DNA of 64,000 nt from an uncultured Methylocystaceae bacterium (lineage in GTDB: Bacteria > Pseudomonadota > Alphaproteobacteria > Rhizobiales > Beijerinckiaceae). The stretch covers positions 124,001 to 188,000 of the forward strand of contig CAIQCB010000052.1 in NCBI GenBank assembly GCA_903870245.1. Direction: 5' to 3'. Made by a program: the position numbers and the translations under genes. Each line of letters starts with the position of its first letter. Position 1 is the first letter of the stretch. This document shows positions 54,618 to 61,478 of this stretch, one piece after another. The notes under the pieces were generated by a model. That model ran no database searches. It was not told the origin of the DNA and was given only the letters and a program-made list of their open reading frames with translations.

Positions 54618-55619
54618 CTGGACCGGTTTCGCGCCATTCGCGTCGACCGCGACGGCGAGGCCTCCCGAGCCGCCTATGTCGAGATGGACGACGCCGAGCT
54701 CATGCCCGGCGACGTCGATCTCGACGTCACCCATTCGGCGATCAACTTCAAGGATGGCCTCGCCGTCACCGGCGAACGGCCGGTCGTGCGGCGTTTTCCG
54801 ATGATCCCCGGCGTCGATCTGGCCGGCCGGGTGACGCGCTCCTGCCATCCAGACTTCAAACCCGGCGACAGCGTCGTCGCCACCGGTTGCGGGATCGGCG
54901 AATCGCATTACGGCGGCTTCGCCGAAAAAGCGCGTTTGCAGGGCGATTGGCTGGCGCATCTCCCCGAAGGCCTGACGGCGGCGCGCGCCATGACCGCCGG
55001 CACCGCCGGCCTCACCGCCATGTTCTGCCTGCTGGCGCTCGAACGCCACGGACTGACGCCAGCGGACGGGCCGGCCATCGTCACCGGCGCGGCGGGCGGC
55101 GTCGGGTCCTTCGCCGTGGCGCTGCTGGCGCGCGCCGGCTGGCGGGTCGCCGCCGTCACGGGCCGGGGGAGCGAGGGCGACTATCTCCGCCAGCTGGGCG
55201 CCGCCGAAATTCTCTCCCGCGAGTCCCTCTCCGCTCCCGGCAAGATGCTTCAGGAGCAGAAATTCGTCGCCGGCGTCGATACGGTGGGCGGGACGACGCT
55301 CGCGAATCTGCTGGCCCAGACCCGGTTTGACGGCGCGATCGCCGCCTGCGGCAATGTCGGCGGCATGGAGCTGCCGACCAGCGTCGCGCCCTTCATTCTG
55401 CGCGGCGTGTCCCTGCTGGGGGTGGAGAGCGTCCGTCCCCGGATCGCCCTGCGCCGGGCGGCGTGGACGCGGCTCGCGCGCGATCTCGATCCGGCGATCA
55501 TCGACGCCATGCGCGAGAGCGTGACCTTCGATCAGGCGCTGGACAAGGCCAGGTCGATTGTCCGGGGCGCCATTCGCGGCCGCGCCGTCATCGTCATGCC
55601 TGCGGCGGAGGACGCCTGA
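54618..55619 (+). CDS. Acrylyl-CoA reductase-like (AcuI/YhdH) MDR protein, probable CTG start
   Basis: 333 residues if translation begins at CTG 54618. That start yields LDRFRAIRVDRDGEASRAAYVEM, the N-terminal strand this family requires, and it has GAGGAAGG eight bases upstream. The first in-frame ATG (54684) would drop those 22 residues and there is no ATG, GTG or TTG before it in frame. Further motifs: INFKDGLAVTG, FPMIPGVDLAGRV, TAGLTAMFCLLALERHG, the NADPH loop TGAAGGVGSFAVAL. It would reduce acryloyl-CoA or related enones. Family clear, substrate inferred. Confidence 0.9.
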   Translation: MDRFRAIRVDRDGEASRAAYVEMDDAELMPGDVDLDVTHSAINFKDGLAVTGERPVVRRFPMIPGVDLAGRVTRSCHPDFKPGDSVVATGCGIGESHYGGFAEKARLQGDWLAHLPEGLTAARAMTAGTAGLTAMFCLLALERHGLTPADGPAIVTGAAGGVGSFAVALLARAGWRVAAVTGRGSEGDYLRQLGAAEILSRESLSAPGKMLQEQKFVAGVDTVGGTTLANLLAQTRFDGAIAACGNVGGMELPTSVAPFILRGVSLLGVESVRPRIALRRAAWTRLARDLDPAIIDAMRESVTFDQALDKARSIVRGAIRGRAVIVMPAAEDA

Positions 55620-55774
55620 CCCCGACGATTCCATGCGCGGCGAAGCATGAGCGAATTGTCGCAAGTATCGCATAATTCTCGACATATCGGACCGTCTCGG
55701 GTCTAATGTCAGGAAGGGCCGTTTCGGGTCGCTTGTCTTTTCGCTTCGATCTCAAAACTCAAGGATCCTGACGC

Positions 55775-56242
55775 ATGAGCTCGGCTTTCACCAAAGAGCA
55801 GGACGACGACAATCCGCGCGAGGATCTTCCCGACCGCCCGATCAGCTCGCATCGCAATCTCGTCACGCCGGAGGGGCTTGAGCAGATCGAAGGCGAATTG
55901 AGCCGACTGCACAGGGAAATCGAGAGTGCGACCGCCGTCGACGACAGGCGCGCGCTCGCTGTCGCCCAACGCGACCTGCGCTACTGGACGGCGCGCCGCG
56001 CCACCGCCGAAGTGGTTCACGCCATCGCCGATCATTCGCATGTGCGTTTCGGCCACCGCGTCGTCGTCGAACTCGACGATGGCGAACGCCGCGCCTTCAG
56101 GCTCGTTGGCGAGGACGAAGGCGATCCGGCGAAGGGACTCATTCCCTATGTCGCGCCGCTGGCGCAGGGGCTGATGGGCAAGAGCGTCGGCGACAGCGCC
56201 GAAGTGATCCACCACAGCGCCAGGATCGTCGACATCGGCTGA
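55775..56242 (+). CDS. GreA/GreB-family transcription elongation factor-like protein
   Basis: 155 residues. An N-terminal polar region and a coiled-coil (LVTPEGLEQIEGELSRLHREIE...RRALAVAQRDLRYW) precede a GreA C-terminal FKBP-like domain (VRFGHRVVVELDDGERRAFRLVGEDE, YVAPLAQGLMGKSVGDSAEV). The coiled-coil tip has few of the usual acidic residues, so cleavage stimulation by the secondary channel is not certain. It could be a Gre factor homolog with a modified role, such as Rnk or GreA paralogs. Confidence 0.88.
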   Translation: MSSAFTKEQDDDNPREDLPDRPISSHRNLVTPEGLEQIEGELSRLHREIESATAVDDRRALAVAQRDLRYWTARRATAEVVHAIADHSHVRFGHRVVVELDDGERRAFRLVGEDEGDPAKGLIPYVAPLAQGLMGKSVGDSAEVIHHSARIVDIG

Positions 56243-56440
56243 AGCCGACGGCGATGCGTCCGGGACCGGTCGCACATTCTGCACCAAGGACAAGAAAGCC
56301 GGGTCTCGCCGGCGTCAGTTAGTCTCGTTGCGCGACAGGCGGTGACGCCGACATTGCGATCCACGCTTTTCCGGGTGGGTGAGACGGCAAGGGATCATCT
56401 GGCGCCGATGCAGAAATAATAGACTTTTTGCGAGGCGTGG

Positions 56441-57079
56441 ATGGAGCTTAATGCAATAATACTTCAAATAGGCGTAATTTTTTTGCCGGGTCTTGTCTGG
56501 GCGAGCCTGGCCTCGCGATACGCCGCCAAACGGCAAATTTCGGAATTTCAATATTTGCTTCAGGTTTTCATTTTTGGAACGATAAGTTACATAATTACAT
56601 TCGCCTCTTTTCATCTGTTCGGAAAACAATTCGCACTTGCCGACATTAACGAGGCGGTAAAAAACAACACTTTGACGGCTGCGACCATGGAAGAGGTCGG
56701 AATAGCGACTGTCGCCGGCCTTATACTGGGAATTGTCTGGTTATATATTAAAAACCATAAGGTCGATACATGGTTTTTACATAAAATCAGGGCTACCGGC
56801 GAAATTGGCGAAGACGATATCTGGAATTTTACCTTTAACTCTCCAATCGCCCAAGTGGAATATTGTCATTTCAGGGATTTTGAAAACAAACTGGTTTACG
56901 CGGGCTGGGTGTCCCAATTTTCGGAGAAAGAGACCTTGCGCGAACTGGTTCTACGCAATGTAGAGGTCTATGATTTGGGCGGCAATTTGTTGTACACTAT
57001 GCCTCTTGTCTATCTTGCTCGCAAACCCGATAGTATTCACATAGAATTCCCACATGAGCCCAGGGAGAATGAGGGATGA
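56441..57079 (+). CDS. DUF6338-like membrane protein, visibly A/T-richer
   Basis: 212 residues with GAGG five bases upstream. Two or three N-terminal membrane helices (ILQIGVIFLPGLVWASLASRY, LLQVFIFGTISYIITFASF, VGIATVAGLILGIVWLYI) lead to a soluble domain with DDIWNFTFNSPIAQVEYCHFRDFENKLVYAGWVSQFSE, LRELVLRNVEVYDLGG and YLARKPDSIHIEFPHEP. From memory this fits the DUF6338 family, whose function is unknown. The local base composition is clearly lower in G+C than its neighbours, a sign of recent acquisition. Coupled by ATGA to the next small gene. Confidence 0.75.
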   Translation: MELNAIILQIGVIFLPGLVWASLASRYAAKRQISEFQYLLQVFIFGTISYIITFASFHLFGKQFALADINEAVKNNTLTAATMEEVGIATVAGLILGIVWLYIKNHKVDTWFLHKIRATGEIGEDDIWNFTFNSPIAQVEYCHFRDFENKLVYAGWVSQFSEKETLRELVLRNVEVYDLGGNLLYTMPLVYLARKPDSIHIEFPHEPRENEG

Positions 57080-57318
57080 CCAGCCCATCCAGGCCTGCAG
57101 ACGTCGGTCCGATTCTTCGAGAGGGCTATTGGCGCAAGGGCGGAAGCAACACCGCCATATCGCAGGTGAGAACGCGCCCGGCAGCGCCCGCATCATCGGT
57201 AAGCCAGACCCCGGCGGCCACCATATCTGAACCGGAGCGTCCGGAAGTCGCCGCCGCCAAACCGGGCATCGCGCCACTCGCCCGGAAAATTACGCTATCG
57301 CCTCAGGCGGTAAAGTGA
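57076..57318 (+). CDS. Small Pro/Ala-rich protein, coupled to the DUF6338-like gene
   Basis: 80 residues; ATG 57076 overlaps the preceding stop. A folded-looking N-terminus (VGPILREGYWRKGG) is followed by a Ser/Pro/Ala/Glu-rich, probably disordered tail ending in a basic segment (LARKITLSPQAVK). No membrane segment and no known family. The overlap, not conservation, is the main reason to keep it. Probably works with its neighbour at the membrane. Confidence 0.6.
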   Translation: MTSPSRPADVGPILREGYWRKGGSNTAISQVRTRPAAPASSVSQTPAATISEPERPEVAAAKPGIAPLARKITLSPQAVK

Positions 57319-57662
57319 AGCCTGTTTGCTGACCCGTGCGACCTTCCGGCGCACTGCGCCGCCAGACACATGACGGACCGGATCGAACGATCCGCCCCCA
57401 ATGGCCTGGATCGGTCGCCAGATCTCGCAGTCGGGCGACTTGTCGCCTGGTCGGGAGACTGGCGTAGAGGAAACGAATTCGCTTTTGGTCTCTCGTGATC
57501 CGCCTTGCATAACCTGCGACAGGTTACGCAGGTTTTTCCCCCACGGGGGCCAAGTCCAGCCCTACGGCAAGAAGCCGCGGCGCCCTCTCTTGCCGCCGAG
57601 GGTCTGGTATTCGCTCAGGATACGCTGAGTCCGGCGGCGACGAGTCCGGGCCGGTTGGAATC
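57319..57662. other. Intergenic region before rarA, 344 bases
   Basis: No gene is supported. It contains the inverted repeat CGGATCG-AA-CGATCCG (57379-57394) and a terminator-like hairpin at 57511-57538. The rarA promoter must lie after the latter. Confidence 0.55.
57511..57538 (+). terminator. Terminator-like hairpin upstream of rarA
   Basis: AACCTGCG (57511-57518) and CGCAGGTT (57527-57534) form an 8-bp stem around ACAGGTTA, followed by TTT. It may end transcripts from the DUF6338-like cassette. The T-run is short. Confidence 0.55.
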
Positions 57663-58973
57663 ATGTCCGATCTGTTTCAAGCCGCCAAACTCGACAGCGC
57701 CGCGCCGCGGCCATTGGCCGACCGCCTGCGGCCGGCAACGCTCGACGAGGTCGCCGGGCAGGATCATCTGCTTGGCCCCGACGGCGCGCTGAAGCGCCTG
57801 ATCGGCGCCGGCGCCATGGGCTCCCTTGTCTTCTGGGGGCCGCCCGGCACCGGCAAGACCACTGTGGCGCGGCTTCTGGCGAATGAGACGGATCTCGCCT
57901 TCGACCAGATTTCGGCGATCTTCTCAGGCGTCGCCGATCTCAAGAAAACCTTCGAGGCCGCGCGCGCGCGCCGCTTGACGGGCAAAGGCACGCTGCTCTT
58001 CGTCGACGAAATACACCGGTTCAACCGCGCCCAGCAGGACTCGTTTCTGCCTGTGATGGAGGATGGCACGATCACGCTGATCGGCGCCACCACTGAAAAC
58101 CCCTCCTTCGAACTCAACGCCGCGCTGCTGTCGCGAGCCCGGGTGATGATCTTCAGGGCGCTCGACGCCGATGCGATCGAAAAACTTCTGGCGCGCGCCG
58201 AGACCGTTGAGGGCAAACGTCTGCCGCTCGATGCCGACGCGCGCGCGGCGCTGATCGCCATGGCCGATGGCGACGGCCGCGCCGCTCTGACGCTATCGGA
58301 GGAAATCTGGCGCGCCGCCCGCGAGGGCGAAATCTTCGACCGCAGCGCCTTGTCGACGGTCGTGCAACGACGCGCCCCGATCTACGACAAGGCGCAGGAG
58401 GGCCATTACAATCTGATCAGCGCGCTGCACAAAAGCGTACGCGGCTCCGATCCAGACGCGGCGCTCTACTATCTCGCCCGGATGCTCGTCGCCGGCGAGG
58501 ATCCCTTGTTTTTGGCGCGTCGCGTTGTGCGGATGGCGGTGGAGGACATCGGCCTCGCCGATCCCCAGGCGCTGGTCGTCGCCAACGCCGCAAAGGAGGC
58601 CTATGATTTTCTGGGCAGTCCGGAGGGCGAACTGGCGCTGGCGCAAGCGGTGATTTATGTCGCAACGGCGCCGAAATCGAACGCCGCCTATGTCGCCTAT
58701 AAAACGGCGCGGCGTCTGGCGCAGGAAAAAGGGTCGCTTCCCCCGCCGAAAATCATTCTCAATGCGCCGACCGCGACCATGCGCGAGGCCGGTTACGGCG
58801 CAGGTTACGAATATGATCACGACGCGCCCGACGCTTTCTCCGGCCAGAACTACTGGCCCGATTCGCTCAAGCCGCAGAAACTCTATCAACCAGTCGAACG
58901 CGGCTTCGAGCGCGAACTCGCCAAACGACTCGACTACTGGGCGCGGCTGAGACGCGAACGCGGCCAAACCTAG
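57663..58973 (+). CDS. rarA: Replication-associated recombination protein RarA (MgsA)
   Basis: 436 residues. AAA+ core with RPATLDEVAGQDHLLG, Walker A WGPPGTGKTTVARLLA (near residues 58-72), Walker B LLFVDEIHRFNRAQQD, sensor 1 in IGATTENPSFELN and arginine finger SRARV. C-terminal tetramerisation region (YNLISALHKSVRGSDPDAALYYLARML, YRYGAGYEYDHDAPDAF-like ending) matches RarA/WRNIP1. It acts at stalled replication forks. Monocistronic, with the outer-membrane gene 202 bases downstream. Confidence 0.96.
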   Translation: MSDLFQAAKLDSAAPRPLADRLRPATLDEVAGQDHLLGPDGALKRLIGAGAMGSLVFWGPPGTGKTTVARLLANETDLAFDQISAIFSGVADLKKTFEAARARRLTGKGTLLFVDEIHRFNRAQQDSFLPVMEDGTITLIGATTENPSFELNAALLSRARVMIFRALDADAIEKLLARAETVEGKRLPLDADARAALIAMADGDGRAALTLSEEIWRAAREGEIFDRSALSTVVQRRAPIYDKAQEGHYNLISALHKSVRGSDPDAALYYLARMLVAGEDPLFLARRVVRMAVEDIGLADPQALVVANAAKEAYDFLGSPEGELALAQAVIYVATAPKSNAAYVAYKTARRLAQEKGSLPPPKIILNAPTATMREAGYGAGYEYDHDAPDAFSGQNYWPDSLKPQKLYQPVERGFERELAKRLDYWARLRRERGQT

Positions 58974-59065
58974 AGAAAAAGCCGCGCATACAGCCCGATT
59001 CTGTTGCCGATTTGTCACGTCCCCGGGCAATCGCACGGCGGCGAGGCGTTTCGTTCTGCTTTTCG

Positions 59066-59094
59066 TTGACCGTGCAGGGATCGTCGCCATAAGT
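59066..59094 (+). promoter_or_regulatory. Candidate promoter of the outer-membrane barrel gene
   Basis: TTGACC (59066-59071) and ATAAGT (59089-59094) are separated by 17 bases. The predicted start is near 59101, about 75 bases before ATG 59176. Expected for a highly expressed porin-like gene. Confidence 0.5.
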
Positions 59095-59175
59095 TTTTCA
59101 GGACAGCGGCGCTCGCCATCCATAAGGCGGAAAAGACCGCAAGACGTTTTGATCTGGACACAAGAGGGCTCGAAA

Positions 59176-60036
59176 ATGAAAAAGATTATTCTCTCGGCCG
59201 TTTCGCTGGCCGCTCTGACAGCTTCGGCCTTCGCCGCCGATCTGCCGACCCGCAAGGAGCCGCTGCTGCCCCCGCCGCCTTCCTTCACCTGGACAGGCCT
59301 CTATGGCGGCGTCAACGTCGGCTACGGCTTCGGCGCCGGCGGCGCTGACACTGGCGCGCTGAATGGCGTGGCGTCCGCCGCTGGCGGCAATCTCGCCGCC
59401 GTCGCGGCTTCCGCGCCTATCGCCTCCTCGTGGAACAACTCGATCACTCCCTCGGGCGTGCTCGGCGGCGGCCAGGTCGGTTACAACTATCAGTATAATC
59501 CCTACGTCGTTGTCGGCGTGGAGACGGATATTCAGGCCGCAGACATGAACGGCTCAAGCCGCTATCCGGGTTTCGGCACGGGCGCCACCTATGTGACCAC
59601 CACGAAAAACATCGACTGGTTCGGCACGGCGCGCGGCCGCATCGGCCTGACGATGCCGGGCTATTCAAACTTCCTCGTCTATGGCACGGGCGGCTTCGCC
59701 TATGGCCAGGTCGACAACAATGTCGGCATCAGCTACCTGACGGCGGCGGGCGGAGCCAGCGGCACCTCCTCCTACTATCAGACGAAGACGGGTTGGACGG
59801 CCGGCGGCGGCGTCGAGTGGTCGCCCCAGTCGTTCCCGACTTGGTCGGCGAAGGTCGAGTATCTCTACACCGATCTGGGCGCCACCAACCAGAACATCTA
59901 CAGCCTCTTCAGCGCTCCGGCCGGGACCTTCTTCGGCGCGAGCCATCAGTCCCCGACGCAGTTCAACACGGTTCGTGTTGGTCTGAACTGGCACTTCAAC
60001 CCCTTCGTGGGCGCGCCAATCGTCGCGAAATACTGA
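59176..60036 (+). CDS. Omp25/RopB-like outer-membrane beta-barrel protein
   Basis: 286 residues from ATG 59176 with GAGGG six bases upstream. Signal peptide MKKIILSAVSLAALTASAFA, then a proline-rich segment with PTRKEPLLPPPPSFTWTGLYGG, the signature of alphaproteobacterial small porins. The mature protein alternates Gly/aromatic strands (NIDWFGTARGRIG, NFLVYGTGGFAYG, WSAKVEYLYTDLG) and ends in a hydrophobic strand (NTVRVGLNWHFNP). It is followed by a strong terminator. Confidence 0.94.
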   Translation: MKKIILSAVSLAALTASAFAADLPTRKEPLLPPPPSFTWTGLYGGVNVGYGFGAGGADTGALNGVASAAGGNLAAVAASAPIASSWNNSITPSGVLGGGQVGYNYQYNPYVVVGVETDIQAADMNGSSRYPGFGTGATYVTTTKNIDWFGTARGRIGLTMPGYSNFLVYGTGGFAYGQVDNNVGISYLTAAGGASGTSSYYQTKTGWTAGGGVEWSPQSFPTWSAKVEYLYTDLGATNQNIYSLFSAPAGTFFGASHQSPTQFNTVRVGLNWHFNPFVGAPIVAKY

Positions 60037-60061
60037 TTTCCAGTCATTTTGCCGCAATTCC

Positions 60062-60094
60062 AAGCCCGGCCAAACGGCCGGGCTTTTTCTTTTG
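60062..60094 (+). terminator. Intrinsic terminator of the barrel gene
   Basis: AAGCCCGGCC (60062-60071) and GGCCGGGCTT (60076-60085) form a perfect 10-bp stem with an AAAC loop, followed by TTTCTTTT. It lies 26 bases after the stop. Confidence 0.93.
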
Positions 60095-60272
60095 GCGCTT
60101 TTACGCCGTTTTTCACTGGCATGGAAAAGCGGCGCCGGGCCTCGTTGCCCGCCCCGGTCCGAGACATCCGACGGGGTAGATTTCCGGATCGACGTCGTTT
60201 CCCGCGATCGTCAGTATTCCAACGCGTATCATCGATGGTCGCGACGCCTGTGATGTGGATCGAGGGATGAAG

Positions 60273-61466
60273 ATGCCGCGCAACGCCCTCCTCCTCTTCG
60301 CCATCATCACAAGCCTTGCGGCGGGCGCCCTGCTTCCCGGACTATTCGCGCGCCTGACCGCTCCGCCCAGCGAACCCCAGACAGCGTCGGGACCCCCTTC
60401 GGCGTCCGCCGACGCCGTCCGGCTGATTCGATTGACGCCGGAGCAAATCGCCGCCGCAAAGATCGAAACCGCCAAAGTCGGACCCGGCGCGCTGGGACGA
60501 CGAATCGTCGTTCCGGCGACGATCAAGCCGGACCCCGATCACCTGGCCCGCGTCGCGGCGAAGGTCTCCGGAGTCGTCGCGCAGATGCGCAAGCGGCTCG
60601 GCGCGGAAGTCGCGCAACACGAGACCATCGCCGTTATCGACTCGCGGGAGGTCGCCGACGCGAAAAGCGAGTTTCTCGCGGCGACGGTCAACTACGATCT
60701 GCAGACGCAATTATTCCAGCGCGAGAAACGCCTGTTCGAACGTGGCATCACCGCCGAGGTTTTGTTTCTCAAAGCCAAAGCGACCTACACCGAAGCGAAA
60801 TTGCGTTCTGATCTTGCCCGACAAAAACTCGCGGCCCTCGATCTGTCGACGGCCGAGATCGCGTCCTTGTCCGGCACGTCGATCGAAGGCTTGAGAGAGA
60901 AGGATATCCGGGCGCCGATCGCCGGTCGGGTCATCGAGCGTCTGGTCAACATCGGCCAGCCGGTGACCGCCGAGTCCCAGATTTACGTGCTCGCCGATCT
61001 CTCGGTCGTTGAGGCTGATCTCGCCGTGCCGCTCGCGAGCCTCGCCAGCATCCGCAAGGGTCAGATGGTCGCGCTCTCCACGCCGGACGGACATCGCGTC
61101 GAGGGGCAAGTGACGATCGTCAGCGCTATCGTGACGCCGGAAACCCGCACCGGCCATGTCGTGGCCAGTTTCAAAAATCCCGATTTCGCCCTTAATCCCG
61201 GCGCGCTGGTCAATGCGGACATCGCGCTCGCGAAGGCGCCGGTCGAGGTGCTGATCCCGAGGATCGCCATCCAGACGATCCATAATGAACCGACGGTTTT
61301 TGTGAAAGTCGCCGGCGGCTTCGAACAACGCATTGTCGAAACCGGCGACGGCGACGACGCCTTTGTCGAGATCGTCAAGGGATTGAAAGCCGGCGAGACC
61401 ATCTGCGTTCTCAACAGTTTCCTGTTGAAGGCCGAAGCCGGCAAGAACGAAATTCCAGAGGAGTGA
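60273..61466 (+). CDS. czcB: RND efflux periplasmic adaptor (CzcB type)
   Basis: 397 residues from ATG 60273 with GAGGG six bases upstream; GTG 60255 and ATG 60267 are alternatives. One N-terminal helix (NALLLFAIITSLAAGALLP) anchors it. Adaptor features: RVAAKVSGVVAQMRKRLGAEV (lipoyl half), a coiled coil (SEFLAATVNYDLQTQLFQREKRLFERG), IRAPIAGRVIERLVNIGQPV, and VALSTPDGHRVEGQVTIVSAIVTPETRTG. No His-rich metal-binding N-terminus is seen. Part of a Czc-type operon with the following gene, 12 bases away. Confidence 0.9.
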   Translation: MPRNALLLFAIITSLAAGALLPGLFARLTAPPSEPQTASGPPSASADAVRLIRLTPEQIAAAKIETAKVGPGALGRRIVVPATIKPDPDHLARVAAKVSGVVAQMRKRLGAEVAQHETIAVIDSREVADAKSEFLAATVNYDLQTQLFQREKRLFERGITAEVLFLKAKATYTEAKLRSDLARQKLAALDLSTAEIASLSGTSIEGLREKDIRAPIAGRVIERLVNIGQPVTAESQIYVLADLSVVEADLAVPLASLASIRKGQMVALSTPDGHRVEGQVTIVSAIVTPETRTGHVVASFKNPDFALNPGALVNADIALAKAPVEVLIPRIAIQTIHNEPTVFVKVAGGFEQRIVETGDGDDAFVEIVKGLKAGETICVLNSFLLKAEAGKNEIPEE

Positions 61467-61478
61467 CGACGTCGCGCC

